A stretch of DNA of 64,000 nt from Turbatrix aceti (Eukaryota; Nematoda; Chromadorea; Rhabditida; Panagrolaimidae), in contig OZ017766.1 in assembly GCA_963969345.1 (NCBI GenBank), positions 1,054,001-1,118,000 of the forward strand, written 5' to 3'. Positions 1 to 11,617 of the stretch are shown one piece after another (within the stretch, counting starts at the first letter, position 1; the number at the start of each line of letters is the position of its first letter). A model generated the notes under the pieces. The model was given only the letters and a program-made list of their open reading frames with translations. It was not told where the DNA came from and ran no database searches. The position numbers and the translations under genes are program-made.

Positions 1-172
1 GCCAACGGAAGCCAGCTAAAAGTCCTAAACACCGATTTTTTCCTAATACCTGTACTAATGTTACAAATTTTTTGTTTCGTTCTATTCCCCCTGGTATAAT
101 TGTTTTGGTAAAAAACGTTTGTCCACGAACTTTTGTCGCACCCTGTATTTCGCGTGAACCCGGAGTTTTCAG

Positions 173-1101
173 TTCAAATTCTTCCAACAAGTGTCCCCGG
201 AGCCGCCCAGCCGTCCACCGCTGGCGTACCAAACCATTCGGCCGTCCATCGTCGCTCATTGCGCTTCGATGGCTGTCGTCGCGCTCTCCCTCATCACAGC
301 TGCATCCGGTGACCTCAGAACGATGCGGGTAATTCGTCTCCAGAGAAACTGCTTCCCGGACGCATCCTATGGATCGAAGGACAATTTCACGAAATCCGTC
401 TACTCGACGCACGTCTTCTGCAACATGGCACTGGGCTTCCTCTTCCTCGGCAACTGCAGATTCGGCTTCGCGCATACCGACGAAGCGATTGCGGCCCTCG
501 TCGTCTCGTTGTTTCCACTATTTCCGCAGCATGTCAGCGACAACCGCTACTACTTCCAGCCACTGCGCCTCATCTGGCCTCTTGCCGTGGAGTACAGGCT
601 GCTGACTGCTGTCGACAGTCGAACGCTGAAGCACGTTCGAATGCACGCTGAATTTACGATGCAGGTTGGTAGGAATTCTCATCCTGATGCTTCGGACCCA
701 GAAAGCTCAACGGGTGAGTCCAAAGCTAAAAACGATCGCTTCAAGACGTCCCACCCGATGAGGCTCCAATTGCCGGCCGTCATCCCGCCACTCGAAGAGA
801 TTACGACCATCAAGTTGTACGCCAACGGCTACGAAGCAATGATCCTCAACGTTGCCAGCGAAGAAGAGCACCTCAAGAAACTGAAGCAAGCCCTGCAGGA
901 ATATCATGGCCAAATTTTGGTCAAAAAACTGCCCAAGTAAGTTTTTTAGGGATTTTACTGGAAAACAATGAAGTGAATACTTTTAGGCCTTATAGCGACT
1001 GTCTCGACGAAACCCCCGTCTTTCGATCCATGGATTTTGCCGACCTGGAAGATATCGAACCGAATACGAGTATTCCTTACGCATCACAGTACCAATTTTG
1101 A
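173..1101 (+). CDS. ANAPC1: Anaphase-promoting complex subunit 1 (APC1), C-terminal end
   Basis: Partial gene; upstream exons lie before the window. Exons are 173-936 (acceptor TTTTCAG at 166-172) and 987-1101, giving the last 292 residues. The segment MALGFLFLGNCRFGF, then AIAALVVSLFPLFP and DNRYYFQPLRLIWPLA, closely matches the conserved C-terminal part of the APC1 PC-repeat region (human MALGLLFLGG, DNRYHLQALRHLYVLA, recalled from family knowledge). APC1 is the largest scaffold of the APC/C ubiquitin ligase that drives metaphase-anaphase transition; the C. elegans member is mat-2. The reading ends in a short tail after the second exon, roughly 300 residues before the human end, so nematode-type shortening or a missed exon is possible. 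A polyadenylation signal AATAAA is at 1200-1205. Confidence 0.72.
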
Positions 1102-2380
1102 ATTTTTTTATCGAGTAACTTGGTTTATTGTATTTACGCCCATAAGGGCAACGTTGCTTTCTGTGTTTTTTATTTATCATAAGAATGTAGAACAATGGCA
1201 ATAAATGAAGTGTATTTTAGGCCTAAATTTGGAAAATAGGACTAATACACATTTTTCTCAGAAGATCAATTTATGACCTCATTATTGCAACCTACAGCAC
1301 AAGCGGGTTGCAAGTTGCAACCCCAACCCGCTTGTAAAAAGGCAGTTAAAATCCAGAAAGGATTGCAGATAACAAGAAAATAATTATTGAACACAATGGC
1401 CAATCGAACAAAAGTCATTACGTGACACTATGCGCACGCGATGTGTCTAATCGCGAATACAGCAGTGCTGTCGGGTACCCGACCCGAAGACCTTACCCGG
1501 ACCCGAAAATGTCGGGTACCCGACCCGAAGACCTTACCCGGACCCGAAAATGTCGGGTACCCGACCCGAAAACCCGACCCGGAACCGAAACTTTCGGGTA
1601 CCCGACCCGAAATTCCGGGTATTTCGGGTCGGGTCCAAGTTCGGGTCGGGTTTCGGGTCGGGTACCCGACAGCACTGGAATACAGTAGTCCCATATAAAT
1701 TCCATATGGAACAACTGCAGTTGTAGTGCTTCATTTTGTTTTACTTTTTTTTCGATTTTGCACGTGCATTTCACGTTTTGTGCTGCAAATTCCTGTCTTT
1801 TGCTGGATGCCTTTTGTGTTTATTTTGCTATGGACGCACATTTTTTGCCGCTTCCTGTTGGGGGTGCTCCTTTGCTTAGAATAGCAATTTTTTACCTAAT
1901 TTTTGCAATCTTATTTTTGAAATGGAAATTTTTCTTTTTGCCATTAATTAATTTTTGCTTTTGGGTTTTTCCGGACTTGAACCACTTTTTAGCATGATTT
2001 TTTTTTGTCGTTGCGTAGCAGGTAGGCAGGCATCGGGCACTGATGGACCAGACAAGTTTATCGATAACAGTCTTCTAGGAGTGAAAAATGTGCTGCTTAC
2101 GTCAAATAACCCATTATAGCTGATAAAAATGCAATAAAGAAATTCTTACTAGCTTCACCGGAATTCCTTTTTTTGTGAGTTGAAAGTACACTTTTAAGTG
2201 GGTTGAAAACGATTTTTTTTCACTGTGTATTTATTACGTACCTAACGTAAGATGCATGACGGTAACACGTTCGTTAACAATCGATATATTATTGTATGAG
2301 TATGACAACAACTTATAAATGCGTACGTTATGTACACGACACCAAAAAATAGTCACATGGATTGAGGGAGTTTTGACGAA
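1102..2380. other. Intergenic: APC1 3' UTR, one MITE, no gene seen
   Basis: Contains the APC1 3' UTR with AATAAA at 1200-1205, the short hAT-like element at 1463-1677, and T-rich sequence to the 3' end of the pump gene. Open frames inside 1422-1774 are only the repeat read in several frames, and 1758-1997 is a T-rich chance frame. Confidence 0.6.
1463..1677. mobile_element. Non-autonomous hAT-like MITE (GGGTACCCGA family), copy 1
   Basis: The element begins CAGTGCTGTCGGGTACCCGA and ends with its reverse complement (TCGGGTACCCGACAGCACTG). It is flanked on both sides by the identical octamer GAATACAG (1455-1462 and 1678-1685), an 8-bp target-site duplication as made by hAT transposases. The 215-bp body is nothing but variants of GGGTACCCGACCCGAA and CCCGGACCCGAAA. 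It lacks the unique core found in the copies at 29606 and 44295. The exact duplication implies a fairly recent insertion. Confidence 0.88.
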
Positions 2381-5300
2381 TTACCACTTGAAAAATCGTA
2401 CAATGAGATTGGTCGGTGCGATGCGGATGAAGAACTTGCGGATCTCGTTGAAGATGAACATCGCGAGGCCACCGCCGATGGCTACCACCCATGCTTGCCA
2501 CGGAAGAGGGGCTCCTCCCATGAAGGTGTTGAGGCCTGGCACGTAGACCATCAGGCAGAGCAGGACGATTGCCAGGCACTGCGCTCCAATCGATTCGGGG
2601 TTCTTGAAGATGCCGTGCGTGAAGATAGACTGACGCCGAGTACGCGTGTTGAACAAGTGGAAGAACTGGTTGACGACGATGGCCATTTGTGTAGCCGAGC
2701 AAGACTGACGGCGCAGATGGACTTGATCGGCGCCGGTGAACGTCTTGCCTCCGATGATGAGGTCAGGCGAGGAGCTCTTCCAGTAGGTGTCAGACGATTG
2801 CCAGAGGTCACCGATTCCGAAGCCGTTGATCCAGTAGATAGTCATGTATGTGAGGAAGCACGCAATGCACTGGATCATGCCGCCGTAGAAATAAGAGTAA
2901 AAGAGCAGCGTGTTGGACGTCAGGACCTTGTCGCGTCGGCGGGGAGGACGCAGCATGATGTCGCCTTCTTTCGGTTCCTTGGCCATGGCAATGCCAGGAG
3001 CGATTTCGGTACCCAAATCGATGGACAGAATTTGGAGCGAGCTGATGCCCAGGGGGAATCCGAAGCAGAAGTTAAGCACTATAGGCAGCATTTCGGGTGT
3101 CGAGTGGAGTGCGACGTAGGCGAGGAGCTTTTTGATGTTGTCGAACATCATGCGACCTTCTTGGATGGCGTTGACGATAGATGCGAAGTTGTCGTCCATG
3201 AGGATCAGGTCCGCGGCTTGCTTGGCGACGTCACTTCCAGATCCCATGGCGATACCGATGTCAGCGCGCTTTAGAGCAGGAGAATCGTTGACACCGTCGC
3301 CCGTCATGGCAATGATGAATCCGCGCTTTTGGCACTCTTCTACGATCATAAGCTTTTGTTCGGGCGTGGTACGTGCAAAGACGAGAGCGTTTTTCGTGAG
3401 TAGTTTGTCCCAGTCGCTTCCCTGCAGCTGGGCGATGGCTTTGCTCTCAAGGACAGCGTAGTCGGGTTCCTTGCCGGGGACGTCTTGAACGAGGTTGATT
3501 TCGCGTGCAATGGCAGCGGCTGTCAGCTGGTGGTCACCGGTGACCATGAACACCTTGATGCCGGCGCTTCGGCAAAGGTGAACGGCGCCTGCCGTTTCAT
3601 CCCTAGGCGGATCCATGATAGCGCAGATGCCGGCAAAGGTCAAGCCGGTGAGCGGGAAGTTGCCAACCTTGTCGTCAAACTCGGTGTTATCGGCGGCGAC
3701 AAAGGTTGTGGTTGCGAAGCCCAGAACACGTCGACCGTTGGATCCAAATTTGTCATAGGCAGTTTGGAAACGATTTGCTGTGTTGGCGTCGAAGTCGATT
3801 GGACCGTTAGATGTATAGATCCTTGAGCACATTCCGGTGATTCGCTCCGGAGCACCCTTAATGAGCAGCTTGTATTCTGCGTTGCCGTCTCCGAGTGAGT
3901 CGAGTTTGGCAATCATGAGATGCCACTTGCGTTCCGAGTTGAAGGGGATTTCGAAGACAATCTTGTAGGATGCGCGGGCGGCGTTGATGCTGATGATTTC
4001 GTCGGCGTATCGAAGCATGGCAATTTCCGTAGGAGCACCTGTAGCTGGCTTCTCATGGGGGCCTTCTCGTTCCATATCTACGATTTCCTGATGCGTGGGC
4101 ATGGAAATGGAGGTTTGCGTAAGGAAACGCTGCGTATGGGCACGGACGCGTTCTTCGTCGACGAACTTGGCAGCGTTACACACAGCCATGATTTCGAGCA
4201 TGTCGCTGACCGGGCTGTCGAATCTGTCTAGCCCACTGCCGTAGCGGTCTGCAGTCTGGCGCACTGCTTGGGGTTTGCCGGCGATGAACTCGTCGTAGAA
4301 CCAGGCATCTGTGACGGTCATGACGTTCTTAGTAAGGGTACCGGTTTTGTCGGAAGCGATGATGTTGACGGATCCGAGGGCTTCGACGATGTCGAGTCGC
4401 TTCAGGAAGACATTTCTCTCACCGAGACGACGGGCAACCAAGGCAATGATGGAAGTGACAGTGGCGGGCATACCAGTGGGCACCAGACAGATAGCGCAGA
4501 CGAGGAAACCTGTGCAGAGAAGCTGGATGACCCCCTTCCACTTGTGGACGATGGCACCGACGACGAAGACCGTAAGACCGATGACAGTAGCGGCGACGAT
4601 GAGGAAAACAACGAAGCGGAACATCTGTTGTTCGAGACGGGATTTTCCAGCTTTTTGTCCGGTAGTAAGGCTTGCGATCTGACCAATGACGGTATCGGTA
4701 CCCGTACGAATGACGACAGCGTGGGCTTCACCATCAACACACATGGAGCCGTTGAAGACGATGTTTCGGGAGTCAAAGACTGGGATGGTTTCGGGTACGT
4801 CGAGGGCGTGGTATTCGAGTGGTTCGGCTTCACCGGTGATGGATGACGTTTCGAGTTTTAGGGATCGGCAGAACTGTAAACTCGGATCATAAAGTTTCGG
4901 AGGGGGGATAACTCACAAAGACACGGCCATCAGCGGGCACACGGTTTCCGTTCTTGACGATGATGACATCACCGACGACCAAGTCTTCGGCGCTGATAGT
5001 CTGCTGCTTGCCATCTCGGATGACGATAGATTCTTGTGGCAACAAATTTTGGAATCCACGAACAACTTTCATGGCTTCTCTTTCGTGAAGGAAAGAGACA
5101 AAACACATGCCAATAATAACGAATAGGATAATAAGGGTGACCCAGAGTTGTGTGAGATCACTGGTGTCATCGAGGAAGCCAACGAATGAAAGCACGACGG
5201 TTACAAGAAGCAAGATCCACAAGAGGTTAAGGAACTGTTTGAAAAATAGTTCGATGTCGCTGACTTCCTTGGGCTTCGGTAGGGCATTCGGGCCGTCTTC

Positions 5301-5644
5301 AATTAGACGCTCGTAGGCATCGTGAGCCGACAGACCCGTACTCTTGGCGGGGTCCGAGATGTTGATGCCACTTGTCGGAAAGTTTTGCAGCAGCACGTCG
5401 TAGGTCCAGGTGTGTTCAACGAAGTTTCCGGACATGTTGCGGGCGGCATCTATGTTTTCCTTCGGCACCGCAGGCCCGACCTTGTTCTTCTTGCGGCCGA
5501 ACCATCCCTCTAGGATTCAGATATCAGTAAACTAGATTTGGTAAAAGCAAAGGATCTCAACTCACTTCCGCCTTTGGCCTCCCGAGATGCCTTGGCGCCG
5601 ACGCCATTTTTGTCTGTTTTCTTCTTCCGCGAAAATAGACCCAT
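2381..5644 (-). CDS. Na+/K+-ATPase-like P-type ATPase alpha subunit (type IIC) with altered cation site
   Basis: Three exons on the minus strand: 5566-5644, 4917-5509 and 2381-4873, giving 1054 residues. The N-terminus is lysine-rich (MGLFSRKKKTDKNG), as in Na/K pumps. Visible motifs are TGEA in the actuator domain, SDKTGTLT with the phosphorylated Asp, KGAPERI in the nucleotide domain, and TGDGVNDSPALKRAD in the hinge. Type IIC pumps exchange Na+ and K+ across the plasma membrane. The cation-binding positions are unusual: M4 reads LVPTGMPATVT where canonical pumps have VPEGLLATVT (Glu to Thr), M5 has HSTPE for SNIPE, and M6 has IDLGTE for IDLGTD. The C-terminus ends FFKW instead of KETYY. 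This resembles the divergent C. elegans CATP-1/2/3 group, at least one of which is reported to act independently of pumping. Pump activity is therefore uncertain. Confidence 0.9.
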
Positions 5645-7781
5645 ATTTAGGCGTGAAGACACCGGATAGCAAGTGAATCGTCTGACAATGCGACAACTGC
5701 TTTATATCACCGACTTCCTTTTGGTTGACATGCGTAAGCTTTCTTCCTGCATGCATAGGGGCATAGAAAACCGCCTTCTTTTTACTCCTGTCTGCTATTA
5801 CCGTGTCTTCCCATGGTTTATCTGGTGTCTTATTGCTTCTCAGCTATCTGGTGCTCTCTCTCCAAAATCAATGCCTCGTAAAAAGCTACCAGGGTCCGGT
5901 ATGTAACAACGCCTCCAAATCAAGCGGACCAAGTTACTGGCCAAGACAGAAAAATTTTATGACTCTTCTTCTTCAACGGTGATTTGGACTACTTTTTTCA
6001 ACTACGGCTGCTAACACAGTTAGTTAATTGTTCTGTAGGTGATAAGCTTCGTTTGGCTGTGATGCAACCAGAGAGACCTGTGCACTCTTCCGTGCTACCA
6101 AACATCAAGCAGAGAAATGAGACTTTAGGGACAGTAAAACAGAATTCGATTTAAGTTTTTACAAACGATTTGGCGATTACGAAGACATCAGAAGCACATT
6201 GATCGCAGTTTTTAAGATCGATAAGTTCATACGTGATTTATGCATGGTAACGGTTGCCCGATTCTCTTCTAATCCCTTATGAGACATTCTCTGAAGGTTG
6301 GTTGGGTCGACCGCCTTTGTCGTATTTAAAGGCATCTTATCCGTCGGATTAAACACTACCGTCTTGTCGTGAGTTGTCTATTGTTTGTAGTATTACGTTG
6401 GTTGACAGATAAAGGCACCCGATGGAGGATGTAGATACTTACGTTTGTTTTTATTGCAGGACGGGTGTATCATGGCCAGAAGAAGCGATAAGTCTTCATG
6501 AACGGGGTGTTAGGGGAAAGACAATAACGGGAACTATCATGTCAATCAATTCTGGTTAACTGCAACATACTGAACTGTATTGTACATTGCGCTTTGAGGG
6601 ATTATCGGGGGTACTAAATGCAGCTAATGATAGATTTGGGGAGAGGAGGTTTATTACTTCGAGTACTTTTTAAAAGTGTGTGGTGATGATAAGCAAAGGT
6701 GTCAGCCGACTGTTAGTTAGAATTCTTGAAATTTGTAAGATGTGCAAACATGGTATTTTAGTTTGCTTTGCTTTGGGGTGTGTTTTTAAACACACCCAAA
6801 AAACTGTCGTATTAAAATGATCTCCAGTTCCTAATAGGGTTATTGAGTAGAGCACTTAGTAATCTTTCAGAAACTTTGTAATTTCGATGTTATTCCTTAT
6901 GTTAGTGACTTTTCCAAAAGTTGGTGCTCTGTACCCTACAAACGCCAATCTTGATCATAGCATAAATTGTAAGGGCCATCATTCTTACACGCATTCTTCT
7001 TTTTGTTATACGCAGAACAAAAGCAAAGAACACTCGATAATTTACGACTTCTTTGAATTGCCAGGAAGGAAGTTCATATATTTTACCCAGCTTAGTTAGG
7101 GGTGTGCGAATGGAAAAAACAGATGAGTTACTTATCGTGAAGAAACATAGAAGCCTTGGGGGATTAATTGATAAAAATGACTGACAGCATTAAGCGGTGG
7201 GCACATATGATGTCATAGATCACGTACACACTGAATTTTGGAAGTTTGCCTGATTATGTATCCAAGTTTTCAGGCTTAATTATGGGATCATGTCTGAAGC
7301 GTTGCTGATTTGAGACCGGCAGACTTTTACTTCAACTGTTACTGTTTTTGAAAACACACACATTTTTGAAAACAAAGTTAATCGTGTGATTACGTCGGCG
7401 TTAAGTATTTGCTCTTATCAAAGCAAAGGATAGTCACAGATATCATGCATTGACAAAATAAAGCGCTTTTCACCAACATACTACAGACTGTTTGTTTTTT
7501 TAGATTTTTTTGTGACGCACCTATGGGTTCGAAATATTTTTTAAATTTAAAAATGGACATAAGGCAAAAAATGGTTGCAAATATTAAATTGTGAAAATGA
7601 TAATCGACAAGCTGGGATGAAAACCTCGATCCTTCTACACAAACAGTAATTTGCGTTTGTGTAGAAGTAAGCTCGGTTCTATAGATATTTTTCATGTCTA
7701 TTGCACTCGGATATTGTATCGCACCTCATTTAAACAATATCACAATTCAATTACAAGTCAAAAAAATTTTGACATAAGCTA
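5645..7781. other. 2.1 kb intergenic region, no gene seen
   Basis: Upstream flank of the pump gene (right side reads away from it) and downstream flank of the secreted-protein gene. Frames of 60-120 codons here are AT-rich, lack splice-supported extension and are not conserved with anything I recognise. Several GATA-type words (GATAAG) occur but no TATA box could be assigned. Confidence 0.5.
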
Positions 7782-8814
7782 TCAGCATTTAACTGTGTTT
7801 GTGCCATTAATGACAGTGGTAGCGTTCGAAAGTTGTGGGAAGGTCGGCGGACTTGCGAAGACTTCGTCCACGATTGTTGGGAGACTTGTCCATACCATTC
7901 CCAGCGTTGTCGATACCATGGATGCAGAGGCACTGATCATTTCTGTTGTTGTCTTGTTTCCAGTAATCGTTTTGGACGCCTTGGTTTTGAGAATCCAGTT
8001 GAAGTTGTACGAAACGTAATCCATAAGGTTGTTGTGAAGATAAACCCAGAGCGCTGCCACGGCATTGTTGATGCTGACATAAGTAGCGGTGTTTGTACTC
8101 TTGATGCCCAGAATGTATACCAGGTTGTCGACAATTACGGTGAGGTTCTTGTAGTAAGTGCCGTTGGAGAATACGGTTTGGCTCGCGGAAGGGAACAGTT
8201 TGACGAACTTCTTGGTATCAGCCGCCTTTTTGAGGAACTTGTTGATGGCTGTGACGAGCTTCTTGATGTCTTTTTCAGTTGGCGCGGTGTACGTCTTGGC
8301 CGTGTAGAATTTGACGATCATCTGCGCGACCGTCTTCGCCGTTGCGGGCCATGTTTTGAAGTAGTTCAGCGCTATATTGCCGAGTCGTGTGACAACGGCA
8401 CTGTCGGACAAAGGCTCGAGCACGATGTAGAGTCCTTCCTGATTGGGGTCACATGTATTGAGGATATTGTTAAGCAGGTCAAGACGACTGTCGGATTCGT
8501 CGAATGCCGCGAGGAAGCCTTGGAGGTTTTGGAAAAGACATACAAACTGAGTGGCCGGCAACGTCGCCAAGTTCGCGACAAAATTTGCGAGAAAGGGGTC
8601 GACTATAAGTTTGTTGATTCGTGAAAATTTATCAAAAAACTGATAACTTACGCGAAGCAATACGGATGAAGTAGGTATCTATCTGCGAATCGGTCAAATT
8701 GTTTTGAAGCGCATCGACGATTGTGACGGACGCTGAACTGGCATCGTCACTAGCTGCTTCTTGTAGGCATCCTAGCACGACGGTAAAAAACAGAAACACT
8801 GTTGTAGACTTCAT
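7782..8814 (-). CDS. Secreted protein of unknown family, paralogue A
   Basis: Two exons, 8652-8814 and 7782-8602, joined by a 49-bp intron, give 327 residues. The N-terminus MKSTTVFLFFTVVLGCLQ is a clear signal peptide. No family is recognised. The mature protein looks helical and has several Asn-X-Ser/Thr sites, and cysteines at FVCLF and NTCD. Those two cysteines, the phrase YLHNNL and the intron position (phase 1, before Leu-Asp) are shared with the neighbouring gene at 11618-12597, so the pair arose by duplication. A TATA-like box lies about 45 bp upstream of the ATG, followed further out by GATA words (8915-8940) that in nematodes often mark gut genes; the gut link is inference. The C-terminus ends in several possible glycosylation sites. 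Confidence 0.8.
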
Positions 8815-8859
8815 GGTGTACAGTAGTTGTAATGAGGACTAACTGAGCTTCCGGTGGTC

Positions 8860-8867
8860 TTTTTATA
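8860..8867 (-). promoter_or_regulatory. TATA-like box of paralogue A
   Basis: Minus-strand TATAAAAA at 46-53 bp upstream of the ATG at 8814, a normal spacing for a short 5' UTR. Confidence 0.5.
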
Positions 8868-9937
8868 AGCAAGAACATGCCCGTTAACAGAACCCATTAA
8901 TCGGAAACTTTAATCCGCCAGGATAAGCGTGATCAGATAAAAAGTTGGACAAAATATAGGGTTGTTTGCGTGCACAATAACATTATCCAGATACGTTGGA
9001 TTACCAAATGTAGACTACAATAATAGACGACACCACGCATTTTTTTATTTTGAAATACATAAACACTGTACTGCAGTTAAGCAAAAGATCAAGTATATCA
9101 GGGTTATCCCTAGTTTATCAAAGCTGGACGTTCTTTGCGAACAACAGTAGGGAACATTGATCGCAGTCAAGAGTTGGAGCTTTGATTCTTGCATTGGATA
9201 TTTGAGGTATTGTTTTCTGATTTTCTAGTTATGGTACCAGTCAGCAGTACACTAGATCATTATTATGGTCTCTAATTTTAGTGATCATAACGCAGAGAAT
9301 TTTCAGTACGTATTGTGTACGGTTCGTTATTGTTTGTTTTTGGATTTCATTTTGGTTTTGGTCATCAAATAAAACGTACATTTTTCGTTAAACCTGATTC
9401 GTGTATTGCATGCGGTACACATTTTGCATTCAAAAAACTTTTTTTCCGAAATGATAGCACACACAATTTGACATTATGAGAAAGTCGCACAGCTTTTTTA
9501 CATTGCGTCTGGCGTATTCCTACTTATTTTTTTTGTTGTTGAAATTGTTACGATATAAGACGAGGACAATAAAAATTTTTTTTGTCATGCTATTTTTTTG
9601 CCTTTTTTTTAGAATTCACTTCTTGAAGAAGTAAACTGACTGTAAAAACCAAATTTCTTCAAATAGGAAATAAAACACCCCATGTTTTTTCATTTTTCAT
9701 CATTTTTACAAAATGACGTCTCAACAGTTGTCTTGGACGCAAAAAGATGCACAATCGCAGTTTTTGATATCAGTCGATTTTGCAGATGTAAACTTAGTGA
9801 TTTTGCAATAAAATAGAACAACGTTTTTGAATTGGAAGTAAGTGTAGTGATTTTTATGAATGTGCTGCCATGCTGAGTATCTCTTGCTTTTTTTACAATT
9901 TATTTCTATATAAGTATCGGTCAAACGTATTTTTCAC
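8868..9937. other. AT-rich spacer upstream of paralogue A
   Basis: No gene seen. GATA words at 8915-8940. Bases 9551-9595 are an inverted copy of 11527-11571, which lies just 3' of paralogue B, so the inverted duplication in this area extends beyond the 1.3 kb palindrome, with more divergence. Confidence 0.55.
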
Positions 9938-9960
9938 AAAAACAAAACAAAGATGTGCAC

Positions 9961-10253
9961 GCTATCCACTACGAAGTGAGTAGCTTCTGCGCGCAAAAGA
10001 GAGGGAGACGCTATCCACTACGAAGTGAGTAGCTTCTGCGCGCAAAAGAAAGGGAGACGCTATCCACTACGAAGTGGGTAGCTTCTGCGCGCAAAAGAGA
10101 GGGAGACGCTATCCACTACGAAGTGGGTAGCTTCTGCGCGCAAAAGAGAGGGAGACGCTATCCACTACGAAGTGGGTAGCTTCTGCGCGCAAAAGAGAGG
10201 GAGACGCTATCCACTACGAAGTGGGTAGCTTCTGCGCGCATAAAAGAGAGAAA
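9961..10253. repeat. 49-bp tandem array, left arm (6 copies)
   Basis: Six units, starts at 9961, 10010, 10059, 10108, 10157 and 10206, each beginning GCTATCCACTACGAAGTG and ending in an AAAAGAGAGGGAGAC-like segment. Units differ at one or two positions (GTGAG/GTGGG). Confidence 0.92.
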
Positions 10254-10960
10254 AGAGAAAGCGCGCAGATGGGTGGTTCTTCGTTGATAGATTCTGATGG
10301 ATTCTGGTCGTCGCTGTGCCGCGATGAATTTTCCGGTGGCATTTCATAGACACTGCAAAAGCATCTTCGTAAAACCACAATTCAGAAATGGTGCGCTCAA
10401 AACAATTCTTACCGTGAGTGATAACGGGTCACCTGTGCAAGCATCGGCTGGTATCACTGCTGGCACTGGCCGTGGAAATCATTGAGGCGATGAGAACAGA
10501 GAAAATGGCAACGGAAATCGATGCAAAAACGTTGACAATCGATTGAGGAACGATCGCGTTCCGTTTTTTGAACGTCAGAACAACACGTTCAAACAGCGCG
10601 TGCGCACATTTTCTTTAACAGATCGCGAACGTTCCTCACTTTGCTAATTGTGAACAATGGATTGTCAACGTTTTTGCATCGATTTCCGTTGCCGTTTCTC
10701 TGTTCTCATCGCCTCAATGATTTTCACGGCCAGTGCCAGCAGTGATACCAGCCGATGCTTGCACAGGTGACCCGTTATCACTCACGGTAAGAATTGTGTT
10801 GAGCGCACCATTTCTGAATTGTGGTTTTACGAAGATGCTTTTGCAGTGTCTATGAAATGCCACCGGAAAATTCATCGCGGCACAGCGACGACCAGAATCC
10901 ATCAGAATCTATCAACGAAGAACCACCCATCTGCGCGCTTTCTCTTTTCTCTCTTTTATG

Positions 10961-11206
10961 CGCGCAGAAGCTACCCACTTCGTAGTGGATAGCGTCTCCC
11001 TTTCTTTTGCGCGCAGAAGCTACTCACTTCGTAGTGGATAGCGTCTCCCTTTCTTTTGCGCGCAGAAGCTACTCACTTCGTAGTGGATAGCGTCTCCCTC
11101 TCTTTTGCGCGCAGAAGCTACCCACTTCGTAGTGGATAGCGTCTCCCTCTCTTTTGCGCGCAGAAGCTACTCACTTCGTAGTGGATAGCGTCTCCCTCTC
11201 TTTTGG
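10961..11206. repeat. 49-bp tandem array, right arm (5 copies)
   Basis: Reverse-complement counterpart of the left array, with five units containing CTACCCACTTCGTAGTGGAT or its CTACTCACTT variant. One unit fewer than the left arm, so the arrays have changed in length since the duplication. Confidence 0.9.
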
Positions 11207-11617
11207 GTGCACATCTTTGTTTTGTTTTGATTTGTTTGCAATTTGTTGATAATAAATACGAAAATCTTTATTCGCCAACATGTGCAACAAGAAATGACAT
11301 AAATTATGAATAGTGCTTCTGTTCAACTCAAAGTAGAAGTAAACTACTCGATTTTGACAAAAATGCAAAAAAATGGTTCTGAACGTGAATTTCAACTTGG
11401 CGTTTTCAGAGAATCCAATAAATCGTAATTTTAGCTTCTTTTGTTTTAGCTCAGACGCTTTCTACAATAAAAACGCAAAAACATGAAAATGATGATGTCA
11501 CAAATTTGCTTTCAAAAAATGGGGAAAAATAAGCATGACAAAAAAAATTTTTATTGTCCTCGTCTTATATATTTATTTGACAAAAAGAAAACAGCGAAAT
11601 TCATTTCTTGTTGGGTT

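Larger units (their letters stand above)
9938..11229. repeat. 1.3 kb inverted repeat (foldback) between the two paralogues
   Basis: The left arm (about 9938-10560) and right arm (about 10620-11229) are near-identical reverse complements; the outer ends read CAAAACAAAGATGTGCAC in both. Each arm holds a 49-bp tandem array outside and about 300 bp of unique sequence inside; the centre is about 60 bp. The same 62-codon open frame (MDSGRRCAAMNFP...) appears in both arms, plus strand at 10297-10485 and minus strand at 10714-10902, with two differences. The right arm has about 28 extra bases near the centre. It could be a foldback transposon or an inverted duplication; no target duplication was found. 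Confidence 0.85.

Noticed and set aside
1422..1774. Five overlapping open frames on both strands rich in Pro, Arg, Gly
   Set aside because: They are the GGGTACCCGA repeat of a MITE read in several frames; same pattern at 29469-30234 and 44179-44631.
2319..5513. Long plus-strand frames opposite the pump gene (for example 2495-3274)
   Set aside because: Shadows of the GC-rich minus-strand coding sequence; no motifs of their own, while the minus frame carries all P-type ATPase signatures.
10297..10902. 62-codon frame repeated in both palindrome arms as a gene
   Set aside because: The second copy exists only because the arms are duplicated; no start context, splice sites or recognised domain.
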